64,000 nucleotides of DNA from Candidatus Microthrix parvicella Bio17-1 (GCF_000299415.1 NZ_AMPG01000002.1:434001-498000), one strand, 5' to 3'. Positions 48,745 to 60,977 are shown, counted from the first letter of the stretch. Program-made: numbers and translations. The notes: generated by a model not told the origin, from the letters alone.

Positions 48745-51700
48745 CTTCCCCCGGCCATCAGGCCGGGGCTCCATTGCGGCATTCTGTACCGCCTTATCTA
48801 TTTGTTGAATGAGATAGCTTCCCCCGGCCATCAGGCCGGGGCTCCATTGCGGCAGCACGCCACCATCGTGTCCGGTCCCGACGGGGTCGCGCTTCCCCCG
48901 GCCATCAGGCCGGGGCTCCATTGCGGCAGGTAGTTGGCTCTGGTGAGGCCATGGCTCCGGGCTATCTCTTCCCCCGGCCATCAGGCCGGGGCTCCATTGC
49001 GGCGGGTTCCGCGCGATCGCTGACCGGTGGGTGTTCGATGGCGCTTCCCCCGGCCATCAGGCCGGGGCTCCATTGCGGCGACCGTCCTGCCGGTTGCTGA
49101 CGGTACCGACGCCGGCTTCCCCCGGCCATCAGGCCGGGGCTCCATTGCGGCGATACGACACCGATCTTCCAGTCGGCGGTGCAGGCGCGCTTCCCCCGGC
49201 CATCAGGCCGGGGCTCCATTGCGGCGGTCGATGGCACCTACATTGCCCGCTGGCCTGATGCCCTTCCCCCGGCCATCAGGCCGGGGCTCCATTGCGGCCA
49301 GGTGGCGTCCAAGGCCGGCAACACGAACCGGCACTTCCCCCGGCCATCAGGCCGGGGCTCCATTGCGGCACGGTGGCCCGGTCGGTGCTCCGTGATGGCA
49401 CGATCCCTTCCCCCGGCCATCAGGCCGGGGCTCCATTGCGGCCGCGTCACGCCGGTGACGTCGAACACGACGGTGCCGGACCTTCCCCCGGCCATCAGGC
49501 CGGGGCTCCATTGCGGCGGGTGGGATGCGTTCCCGGAGTCGGCCGGAACGTGGGAGCTTCCCCCGGCCATCAGGCCGGGGCTCCATTGCGGCGCTGGGGT
49601 GTTGCTCATTGGGTTGCCTCCTGGCAATTGCTTCCCCCGGCCATCAGGCCGGGGCTCCATTGCGGCGTCTCGATGCTGCTTGCGGCGGTCCGCTTGCTCC
49701 ACCTTCCCCCGGCCATCAGGCCGGGGCTCCATTGCGGCCTGATTCACGGTGAGGGTGACCGGTTCGCTCAGCCGTCTTCCCCCGGCCATCAGGCCGGGGC
49801 TCCATTGCGGCGAAGTGCCCGAGCTGCTCCACGACCAGTTGGGCAAGCTTCCCCCGGCCATCAGGCCGGGGCTCCATTGCGGCGAGGTGGAGTTGGGTCG
49901 ACTTGTACCGCTCGCGGAGGACTTCCCCCGGCCATCAGGCCGGGGCTCCATTGCGGCGACACGATCATCGGCAAGCTCCAGGAGACTCAGGGCGACCTTC
50001 CCCCGGCCATCAGGCCGGGGCTCCATTGCGGCGAGACGGCGAGGAGCCGTGAGGTTTCCTCCGATGTGGTCTTCCCCCGGCCATCAGGCCGGGGCTCCAT
50101 TGCGGCTGGTTGGATCCGGCCCCGCTGATCGACGAGGCCCGCGACTTCCCCCGGCCATCAGGCCGGGGCTCCATTGCGGCATGAGTGCCAGCCGTTGGGC
50201 TGGGGGGCCAAACTTGCCTCTTCCCCCGGCCATCAGGCCGGGGCTCCATTGCGGCGGGTCAGCCCTTCGCTGCGGCGACAGCGGAGTTTGCGGCTTCCCC
50301 CGGCCATCAGGCCGGGGCTCCATTGCGGCTTCCAGTGCTGCGTTGTCATCAGAACATCAATCTGAACTTCCCCCGGCCATCAGGCCGGGGCTCCATTGCG
50401 GCGAGGTCCGCCCCGAGCGCTGCGCCATGTGCAGGGGTACTTCCCCCGGCCATCAGGCCGGGGCTCCATTGCGGCAGCGACCTCCAATTGATCCTCCGGG
50501 ACTAGCTCCCGGACTTCCCCCGGCCATCAGGCCGGGGCTCCATTGCGGCTGGTCGAGCTAGGCACATCGCCTGTAGGGACTGGGCGGCTTCCCCCGGCCA
50601 TCAGGCCGGGGCTCCATTGCGGCTCTCTGGTGATCAGCATGGATCACACCAACACTGGGACTTCCCCCGGCCATCAGGCCGGGGCTCCATTGCGGCAGTG
50701 CCTGGTCGACGGGGGACAGCAGGCCGATCACAGGCTTCCCCCGGCCATCAGGCCGGGGCTCCATTGCGGCGTCGAGCAGACGGATGCGGACACATACGAT
50801 CTGAACCTTCCCCCGGCCATCAGGCCGGGGCTCCATTGCGGCATCGCCACGGTCACGTTCGTTGGCTGACCGAAGTCTGACTTCCCCCGGCCATCAGGCC
50901 GGGGCTCCATTGCGGCACGGTTCGGTTGGCCGCCTTGGGGAACGATGGTTAAGCCTTCCCCCGGCCATCAGGCCGGGGCTCCATTGCGGCATCTGGGACA
51001 ACGCCGACCGCGAAGCTCAGCTGCTCCGCTTCCCCCGGCCATCAGGCCGGGGCTCCATTGCGGCGCCGCGACGTCGTCGGTCTCGGCGAGCTGTTCGCGC
51101 AGCTTCCCCCGGCCATCAGGCCGGGGCTCCATTGCGGCAGTACTGACGAGATCGAACGCGCTGGCCGCCGGAAGACTTCCCCCGGCCATCAGGCCGGGGC
51201 TCCATTGCGGCGCTGCCGGCGGTGAGTCGGTGGCGGTCGAACTCGGAACTTCCCCCGGCCATCAGGCCGGGGCTCCATTGCGGCAGCGTCAGCCCCGCCG
51301 CCCAGCGCTTCACGTGGCCGCTTCCCCCGGCCATCAGGCCGGGGCTCCATTGCGGCTGGGACTTGATTGACTTGATCTCGGCGCCGCACGCGAGCTTCCC
51401 CCGGCCATCAGGCCGGGGCTCCATTGCGGCGGAACGCCGATCGTCATACCGCCGAACGTCGGCCCCGCTTCCCCCGGCCATCAGGCCGGGGCTCCATTGC
51501 GGCGTGCCACGCAGGTCGAGGGCGGCACGCAGCGCAGCGGGCTTCCCCCGGCCATCAGGCCGGGGCTCCATTGCGGCTGTGAGACGTGTGGGTCCTCGCC
51601 CGTGTAGGGGTGCCCTTCCCCCGGCCATCAGGCCGGGGCTCCATTGCGGCCCAAGGGTCTGGCGGATGCCGCCCAGGTGTCGACGCCTTCCCCCGGCCAT

Positions 51701-54700
51701 CAGGCCGGGGCTCCATTGCGGCGGTCATCGATCGACGATGAGGGGTCAAGGCTGGCCCGGGCTTCCCCCGGCCATCAGGCCGGGGCTCCATTGCGGCACC
51801 GCGAACGGGGCAACCCGTTCGGGTGTTTCCTCGGCTTCCCCCGGCCATCAGGCCGGGGCTCCATTGCGGCGCCGTCGATCCACACGATGCGCTCGTTCAC
51901 GCTGGTCCTTCCCCCGGCCATCAGGCCGGGGCTCCATTGCGGCCGGATCAACATGCCGACCGGTGTGTCGTCGTGGGCGTGGCTTCCCCCGGCCATCAGG
52001 CCGGGGCTCCATTGCGGCGTGGCGGTCGCAGGCTGGCCACTTGAGCCGGATGTCAGTCTTCCCCCGGCCATCAGGCCGGGGCTCCATTGCGGCACCAACA
52101 TCGTGGCGGGCAACAACGCCGCCAGCTACCCTTCCCCCGGCCATCAGGCCGGGGCTCCATTGCGGCTGCCCGTTAGTGCGTGCCTCGACGTACTGGCGCC
52201 ACGTTCTTCCCCCGGCCATCAGGCCGGGGCTCCATTGCGGCTACTGCCCGTTCCAGTCACCGAGGTCGTGGGCCGAGCTTCCCCCGGCCATCAGGCCGGG
52301 GCTCCATTGCGGCAGCCACGATGTCGCATGGGCGACGAACTTGGGGTCGCTCCTTCCCCCGGCCATCAGGCCGGGGCTCCATTGCGGCTGCCCCGTCCGC
52401 ACGTTCGCGATCGTCCTGCGCAGGTACTTCCCCCGGCCATCAGGCCGGGGCTCCATTGCGGCCCGGGGGTCGGGATCGTCGCGCCAGATAGCTGCGTAAC
52501 TTCCCCCGGCCATCAGGCCGGGGCTCCATTGCGGCACCGAGTCGACGGCGTACCGCCATCACAGTGGGTGCACTTCCCCCGGCCATCAGGCCGGGGCTCC
52601 ATTGCGGCCTCCTCATCGGTCAATCATCATCATCGTGACTCATGGCTTCCCCCGGCCATCAGGCCGGGGCTCCATTGCGGCAGGGCGATCGAGACCGTTG
52701 CGGTCATCCCTGCGTCCCCCTTCCCCCGGCCATCAGGCCGGGGCTCCATTGCGGCACGTTGGGGAACGTGACTGCACCCGGCGAGGGCGAGACCTTCCCC
52801 CGGCCATCAGGCCGGGGCTCCATTGCGGCGTGGCGCGTAGGTCGAGGGCCGCACGGAGCGCGGCGGGCTTCCCCCGGCCATCAGGCCGGGGCTCCATTGC
52901 GGCTCGACGAGGGGGGTCAGCGTGTCGATCAGGTCGGCGACTTCCCCCGGCCATCAGGCCGGGGCTCCATTGCGGCCCCTGGATGTTCAGCAACACGTCG
53001 GCGACGTCGCCCGCCTTCCCCAGGCCATCAGGCCAGGGGCTCCATTGCGGCACCCCGTCGACGTCCGGCGTAGCGTCGCACGGTACCCCGCTTCCCCCGG
53101 CCATCAGGCCGGGGCTCCATTGCGGCTCGTCCGCCTTGTGGACAGAATGACAGTGTTCAGAGCTTCCCCCGGCCATCAGGCCGGGGCTCCATTGCGGCGC
53201 CACTCGCAACGCCTGGCGCACAACGGCCGCCTACCTTCCCCCGGCCATCAGGCCGGGGCTCCATTGCGGCGGGCAGGTTGCGTTGCCGGTGATAAAGGCG
53301 CTGGCCACGGCCTTCCCCCGGCCATCAGGCCGGGGCTCCATTGCGGCGTCTTGGCCATGGCGCTGTTGAGCGCCTGCGCCTCAACTTCCCCCGGCCATCA
53401 GGCCGGGGCTCCATTGCGGCGCTGATTCGTCGTATGCGGATGCGTCGGCGCACGGTGCTTCCCCCGGCCATCAGGCCGGGGCTCCATTGCGGCTCGGTCG
53501 ACGGGAACGACTTGCCCTGGTGAACAGCAACTTCCCCCGGCCATCAGGCCGGGGCTCCATTGCGGCGACGAGTCCGACCGGACACAGAAGGGTTGGCTTG
53601 ATCCTTCCCCCGGCCATCAGGCCGGGGCTCCATTGCGGCTCCGAGGGCGCAGGCACCGCGCTCGCCACCGCATCCTACTTCCCCCGGCCATCAGGCCGGG
53701 GCTCCATTGCGGCCGAAGGTCCGGAGGGCGACACGACGTCGCTGGGTGAACTTCCCCCGGCCATCAGGTCGGGGCTCCATTGCGGCTGGTAGTCCCGCTC
53801 GGCCTGCTTACACGCCTCGTCGAGCTTCCCCCGGCCATCAGGCCGGGGCTCCATTGCGGCGGCGACTGGGTGCTCTCACAGTTGGCGATCGGGTTCGCTT
53901 CCCCCGGCCATCAGGCCGGGGCTCCATTGCGGCCACCCGACGGGAGGTCTAGCAGTGATGAGCCAGTGGCCTTCCCCCGGCCATCAGGCCGGGGCTCCAT
54001 TGCGGCTCTTGCTCCGCGTGTCGTGACGACGGTTCCGGTGAGCTTCCCCCGGCCATCAGGCCGGGGCTCCATTGCGGCACCGGTTACGGAACGGTGTTTC
54101 TCGCCCGCATCCTCGGACTTCCCCCGGCCATCAGGCCGGGGCTCCATTGCGGCGCGTAGTGCAGCTAGGGCCACGCCGTAGGGTAGGCCAACTTACCCCG
54201 GCCATCAGGCCGGGGCTCCATTGCGGCGTGTCGTCGCGGTAGTCGTCGAGAAGCTTCTCGACCTTGCTTCCCCCGGCCATCAGGCCGGGGCTCCATTGCG
54301 GCCACGATGATGGGATCACGACTGTGCACACGTGCCCCCGCTTCCCCCGGCCATCAGGCCGGGGCTCCATTGCGGCTGGGTGACGCGGCTGATGGTGACG
54401 GTCAGGTAGCTCGCTTCCCCCGGCCATCAGGCCGGGGCTCCATTGCGGCCATCGGCACGTCGACCCCGTCAGGCCACGCCCTGAGTCTTCCCCCGGCAAT
54501 CAGGCCGGGGCTCCATTGCGGCGCGGGGTCTTTGATCAGCCACGGCAGCTCGGCCCTGACTTCCCCCGGCCATCAGGCCGGGGCTCCATTGCGGCGAGGA
54601 TCCGGCCGGCGCGATGAAGGTCCTCGAAGCGTCGTCTTCCCCCGGCCATCAGGCCGGGGCTCCATTGCGGCGGGGCGTCGGGGGTCACTGTGCCAGTGGT

Positions 54701-55262
54701 GGACGGACTTCCCCCGGCCATCAGGCCGGGGCTCCATTGCGGCCACAGCCACTGTGCAGCGGTGGCGATCCCGGTGGCCACCTTCCCCCGGCCATCAGGC
54801 CGGGGCTCCATTGCGGCCCCATAGTGCGAGAACGCACCGCACGTTTCCGGCGCCACCTTCCCCCGGCCATCAGGCCGGGGCTCCATTGCGGCGAGCTCGA
54901 GCGGCTCTCGTTCGATAGGTGGGGATCGAACTTCCCCCGGCCATCAGGCCGGGGCTCCATTGCGGCAACCGGGCGGCGAAGGTCCGCAGCAACACGTTGC
55001 GTGCTTCCCCCGGCCATCAGGCCGGGGCTCCATTGCGGCCATCCCCACACACCCCGAAGGAAACACGACCATGACACTTCCCCCGGCCATCAGGCCGGGG
55101 CTCCATTGCGGCGCTTGGCTGGTGTTGTGCACGGTTGTGCTCGTCACAGGTCTTCCCCCGGCCATCAGGCCGGGGCTCCATTGCGGCTAGCCGCCGGTGT
55201 CAGCCGCGCGTGTCTTGTACCCCCAGCTTCCCCCGGCCATCAGGCCGGGGCTCCATTGCGGC
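48745..55262 (+). CRISPR. CRISPR array, 89 repeats of 36 bp and 88 spacers
   Basis: I located each repeat start by hand from 48745 to 55227 and counted 89. The unit is 36 bp with 8-bp arms CCCCGGCC/GGCCGGGG around ATCA and a 3' tail ending ATTGCGGC; spacers are about 35-41 bp (mean near 37.7). Degenerate copies are at 53015 (37 bp, A substitution in the left arm, A insertion in the right), 53751 (position 19 T), 54192 (position 4 A) and 54487 (position 12 A). All are in the distal third, so the leader is at the cas2 end and the array is transcribed on the plus strand. Spurious open frames run through it because the repeat carries no stop in most frames. Confidence 0.98.
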
Positions 55263-55573
55263 CGCTGGACAGCCCCGTGGCGGTGCAGTTCCTGCACCGT
55301 TGGTTGGCGGTGGTCGTTGTCGTCGGCGCGTTGGTAGAGGCAGCCAGGTTGTACCGGGCGGGGGCACGGCCCCACGCGTTGGCGCTCAAGGTCGCCGTGG
55401 TGGCGCAGTTCCTACTCGGCGTATTCACGTTGGTGTACGCGGTGCCCGTCGCGTTGGGCTTCGCCCACCAGGCGGGGGCGGTAGTGCTCCTGGTCGTCAC
55501 CGTCGTGGCCGCGCACTGGTCGATGGGTGGCGCCCGCGGCACTGCCGGGCAGCGTCGGGAGGCTGCTCGCTAA
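55263..55573 (+). pseudogene. C-terminal remnant of COX15-type heme A synthase abutting the last repeat
   Basis: The first base after the last repeat is already inside a reading frame of about 103 codons that ends at TAA 55571. It reads V-Q-F-L-H-R-W-L-A, then a TM helix, V-V-A-Q-F-L-L-G-V-F-T-L-V-Y-A-V-P, then A-H-Q-A-G-A-V-V-L-L-V. These are the last three helices of COX15 with both haem-ligand histidines (HR and HQ). The N-terminal five helices are absent from the window. GTG 55275 could start a short peptide, but a truncated enzyme cannot be functional. Confidence 0.75.
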
Positions 55574-55583
55574 TCCGTTCCGT

Positions 55584-55597
55584 GGCACCGCGGCGCC
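55584..55597. repeat. Palindrome copy (13/14) on the array's distal flank
   Basis: GGCACCGCGGCGCC differs by one base from the copy at 38713-38726. Both are preceded by GT, giving a 16-bp near match bracketing the CRISPR-cas module. Confidence 0.6.
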
Positions 55598-55654
55598 GTT
55601 CTCTTCACGGTGAGTAGCGGCACGAACGCGCTCCGAAGTACTTTCAGAAATAGG

Positions 55655-55683
55655 TTGACGACGGCCTGCTTTTCCGTCATACT
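55655..55683 (+). promoter_or_regulatory. Promoter TTGACG-N17-CATACT giving a leaderless mRNA
   Basis: The hexamers at 55655-55660 and 55678-55683 have ideal spacing; the expected start at about 55690 coincides with ATG 55691. No Shine-Dalgarno sequence precedes the gene. Confidence 0.6.
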
Positions 55684-55690
55684 CGAACAC

Positions 55691-57337
55691 ATGTACGACT
55701 TGGAGATCCCGGGCGAACCAACCCCGATCGACCCAACTTCAACCGGAGGCCCATCCGCCAATCCGGTCGGCGCCGAACCATCCGCGACCCAGTTCACCAA
55801 CTGGGCAACCGGTGGGGCCGACGAGACAATCGGCTGGGCCGCCCCGCCGACCGGATTGCATGCCGAGATCGTGGCGCAGCTTCATGACGATTGCGCTTAC
55901 AAGACTGATGGGCCGACCGGTGAAATCACCGAGGCCGAGGGTGCCCAGCTGAACGAGACTGTGCGAGCGCTCGCCGGCGTGGTGAACGCCACCCACGGCC
56001 GCATGGTGCTCGCCATGAGCCGAATCCTCGAAACCGGCTGGTGGAACAGCGACGGCATCCTCTCCGCCAAACACTGGCTGTCGATCCACTGGTCCACCAC
56101 CTCCGCCAACATCACCCGGGTCATCGCCGTCGCCAAGAAGGCCAACACCTACCCCGAGGTGATCGACGCCCTCGTCGCCGGAGAGATCAGCCTCGAAGCC
56201 GCCCAACTGATCTGTCGTCGGGTCCCCACCGAATTCCAAACCGATTTCGTCGGCTATGCCCGCAACATGACCATGACTCAGCTTCGGTCATGCACGCCGG
56301 CGGTTCCGGCCCCAAACGACGAGGCGGAACCCGAGCCAGGGCTGGACCCAACCGGTGAAGCCGGCGACGAGACCGAGCAGGCCACCGACGCGGCCAACGA
56401 AGGTGACGCCCCCCAGAACGAGTCGGCCACCGCCGACCCGCCCAACCGGGTGTCGTTCGGGCTCCACGGCGATGGCCGCTGGTCGCTCAACGCCAACCTG
56501 TCAGCCGAGGACGGCGCTCTGTTCGAAACCGCCCTCCAACAGGTCAGGGACTTGGCGTTCAACGCTGCCGAGGACCCCGACGAGAAACTCCGACTCACCT
56601 GGGCCGACGCGTTCATCGGTCTGGCCCGACGGTCGCTCGACCACGCCGATGCCGACACGGCCGACGGCCGTCCCACCGACCGCTCCCTCGTCCACTTCCA
56701 CTACCAACTCGGGCGCCTCTACCTCGACGGATCGAGCGAACCGCTCCCCCACGCCATCGCCCGCCAGATCCTCTGTGACACCAACCTGGTCGCCATCGGG
56801 TTTCGCAACGGCCGCCCGGTCGACCTGGGCCGCAAGACCAGAACGATCCCCGACCGGCTCCGCCGTATCGTGCTCCGACGCGACGGCGGCTGTGTCGTCC
56901 CAGGCTGCGGCGCCACCCGCGGCTTGGAGATCCACCACCGCATCCACTGGGAGGACGGCGGCCCCACCGATGCCTCCAACCTCATCGCAGCCTGCAAAGC
57001 CCACCACCGAGCCCACCACCACGGCCTCCTCCACATCCATGGCGACCCCTACTCCGGGCTGACGTTCACCAACGCCAATGGCAAACCGATCTGCGCCCAA
57101 CCACCGATCACACCGTCGGAATCCAGCCCCGAACGGCTCACCGACGACGCCCAAACCCACGGCATGACCGACCCCGAGCAGCAACGACTCGGACCTGTCG
57201 GCGGCAAGCTTCAACGCTGGGCGATCCTCCCCTGGCCGAAGCCCATTCCACCACGATCACCCAACCTCACCCCGATCACACCCGTTCCCTCCGAAACTGG
57301 CGTCAACATCCCACCAACGCTCGTCCGCCGGGAATAG
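55691..57337 (+). CDS. DUF222 / 13E12-repeat HNH endonuclease-like protein
   Basis: 548 residues. The N-terminal two-thirds is a DUF222 helical domain (E-T-G-W-W-N-S-D-G, A-G-E-I-S-L-E-A-A-Q-L-I). An acidic insert lies near 205-245, and an HNH domain near 400-445 has C-V-V-P-G-C, E-I-H-H-R-I-H-W-E-D-G-G and H-H-R-A-H-H-H-G. The family is expanded in actinobacteria (13E12 repeats), probably mobile nucleases; substrates are unknown. A promoter with ideal spacing suggests a leaderless message from ATG 55691. Its position directly beyond the CRISPR module may reflect an insertion hot spot. Confidence 0.87.
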   Translation: MYDLEIPGEPTPIDPTSTGGPSANPVGAEPSATQFTNWATGGADETIGWAAPPTGLHAEIVAQLHDDCAYKTDGPTGEITEAEGAQLNETVRALAGVVNATHGRMVLAMSRILETGWWNSDGILSAKHWLSIHWSTTSANITRVIAVAKKANTYPEVIDALVAGEISLEAAQLICRRVPTEFQTDFVGYARNMTMTQLRSCTPAVPAPNDEAEPEPGLDPTGEAGDETEQATDAANEGDAPQNESATADPPNRVSFGLHGDGRWSLNANLSAEDGALFETALQQVRDLAFNAAEDPDEKLRLTWADAFIGLARRSLDHADADTADGRPTDRSLVHFHYQLGRLYLDGSSEPLPHAIARQILCDTNLVAIGFRNGRPVDLGRKTRTIPDRLRRIVLRRDGGCVVPGCGATRGLEIHHRIHWEDGGPTDASNLIAACKAHHRAHHHGLLHIHGDPYSGLTFTNANGKPICAQPPITPSESSPERLTDDAQTHGMTDPEQQRLGPVGGKLQRWAILPWPKPIPPRSPNLTPITPVPSETGVNIPPTLVRRE

Positions 57338-57606
57338 CCCAGCAGTCTTGGTCGGCATCAAAGACACCGCTCACGCCCGGTCCGCCAACGGTGGACCGGG
57401 ACCCGGCGCGCAATTGGCTCGGTTCAGCCGGAGGCTACCCGGAGGTAGACCGACGTCATTGAGGACGAGCGGGGTGCCGACATCGAGCACGCCTCCGCTG
57501 GTCACCCGCAATGGGCGGACGTTAAACGGTCATTCGCAGTCCGCCATCCACCCGGATGAGATCATCGTCGTCCCCGCCACGCACTTCAGTGCTCGATCGG
57601 TGACCG

Positions 57607-58392
57607 TCACAGCCGATCGGCGACGAGGGCGGCGATCTTGCGGTTGGCGGTTCGCGGCAACACGGTCGTGATCGCTGCGGAGACCCGATTGGCCATGCCC
57701 GTGACCCGAACCGTCTTGCCGGAGGCGGTGGCGACCAGCGCCTCGGTGGCCACTTGATCCGCGCTCTGCCAGAGAAACCCTGGTAGATCATCGCCGGTGG
57801 CGCCGCCGGTCTCGCCGAACTCGGTATGCGTGGCGCCAGGACAGATCGCCGTGACAACGACGTGAGAGGAATTGAGTTCTTCATGTAGCGATTCGCTGAA
57901 GCTCGTGACGAACGCCTTGGTGGCGGAGTAGACCGCGAAACCCGGCCCCGGTGCGTGCCCGCCGAGTGACGAGATGTTCATGATCCAGCCGCGTTCCCGC
58001 TCACGCATGGGCGTCACGGCCGCGTGCGAGAGCTCGACCAGCGCCGTGACGTTCAGGTCGATGACCTGACGGTAGGCATCGAAGTCACCCTCCGCGAACG
58101 GACCGCTCGCTCCCACGCCGGCGCAGTTCACGAGGAGGTCCACCGGCCGGTCGGGGTCGGTGAGACGGGCGACGACCTCAGCCATCGAGGCCGGGTTGGT
58201 CAGATCGGCGACGAGGGTGTCAACCTGACCCCGACCTGGTCCGGCGAGCCCGGTGACCAGTTCGTCGAGTCGGTCTCGGCGGCGAGCCACGACCGTCAAG
58301 TCGACGCCGGCGATGGCGAGTTGTCGTGCGATGGCCGCGCCAATGCCGCTGGATGCTCCGGTGACGAGGGCGGTGTTCCAGGGATGCTGCAC
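57607..58392 (-). CDS. Short-chain dehydrogenase/reductase
   Basis: 261 residues of a classical SDR. NAD(P) loop T-G-A-S-S-G-I-G near residue 11, an R-R after strand 2 that favours NADPH, N-C-A-G near 88, catalytic Ser in N-I-S-S-L-G and Y-S-A-T-K (Tyr and Lys) near 155. It reduces or oxidises a carbonyl/alcohol; the substrate is unknown. ATG 58392. The 269 bp to the HNH gene holds nothing that I recognise. Confidence 0.88.
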   Translation of the reverse strand: MQHPWNTALVTGASSGIGAAIARQLAIAGVDLTVVARRRDRLDELVTGLAGPGRGQVDTLVADLTNPASMAEVVARLTDPDRPVDLLVNCAGVGASGPFAEGDFDAYRQVIDLNVTALVELSHAAVTPMRERERGWIMNISSLGGHAPGPGFAVYSATKAFVTSFSESLHEELNSSHVVVTAICPGATHTEFGETGGATGDDLPGFLWQSADQVATEALVATASGKTVRVTGMANRVSAAITTVLPRTANRKIAALVADRL

Positions 58393-58529
58393 CGGCTCAG
58401 GCTAAACCGACCGGGTTCAGCCCCTGGTCGATGGAGTAAGCGTCTGGTCCGAGATTCAGGCATCCGCCGCCGACACCCAACGCACGTGACGTTCAATCAC
58501 CGTCACATCCGTCGCCCTGAATGCCGCCG

Positions 58530-58779
58530 GAGTGATCTATGTGACGGAGACATCGATCTGACCTTCGGGCCGGCAGACCCACGCCAGGGCTTCGCCGAGT
58601 GAGATGCCGATGCGATCGACGTCAAGATCGCCGCTGGGCTTGTCGTTCGGGTCGCGAACCTTGACGCGGTCATCGACTCCAGACGGGCCGCCGGACGCCT
58701 CAAGGACCAGGCTGCGCTTCCGTACCTTGAGTCGCTCAGGGCGGAGATCACACGGGAGTCCGCCCCCGACGCTGGATAG
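58530..58779 (+). pseudogene. Remnant of nucleotidyltransferase-domain protein
   Basis: The frame reads G-D-I-D-L-T-F-G, then an in-frame TGA at 58600-58602, then I-A-A-G-L-V-V-R-V-A-N-L-D-A-V-I-D-S-R-R and K-D-Q-A-A-L-P-Y-L-E before TAG 58777. This fits the end of an MNT/AbiEii-like nucleotidyltransferase (V-A-x-L, K-D, L-P-x-L-E). The N-terminal G-S catalytic part is not seen. The premature stop and the missing start make it a relic, perhaps of a toxin-antitoxin or defence gene. Confidence 0.6.
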
Positions 58780-58982
58780 TTCTCGACGATCGCGTCGCCG
58801 CGGCGGGGTTGCAGGCCAACGTGCGGCTCCCGGTGACGGCGAAACGGGTCGACGGTGTGCAGCGGTTAAGCTGGTCACCCCCCAAATCTCACGTCGCGCG
58901 CGCCGCACTCCAACGGTCACACCCACCGTCGCCAGCGCGCTGCTTTCTGGCCAGCGACGTCCAAGCTCTGAGTCGAGGCCCA

Positions 58983-60926
<1,944 letters not shown>

Positions 60927-60936
60927 CTGCAGAGCG

Positions 60937-60966
60937 GAGGTCTGACCGCCGCTGCCGAGGTCTGAC
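60937..60966. promoter_or_regulatory. Phased direct repeat GAGGTCTGAC upstream of nucS
   Basis: Two exact 10-bp copies (60937-60946, 60957-60966) start 20 bp apart, two helical turns. The second ends 11 bp before the nucS ATG. A regulator site or chance duplication. Confidence 0.45.
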
Positions 60967-60977
60967 AAGCTACGGCG

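Noticed and set aside
55113-55151. Spacer 87 as a piece of the adjacent heme A synthase
   Set aside because: It encodes A-W-L-V-L-C-T-V-V-L-V-T-G, similar to a CtaA helix, but the remnant is of the other (COX15) subtype and a hydrophobic 13-mer is weak evidence.
48745-55262. Many long open frames rich in S-P-G-H-Q-A-G or M-E-P-R-P-D-G
   Set aside because: They are translations of the 36-bp repeat, which lacks stops in most frames; not genes.
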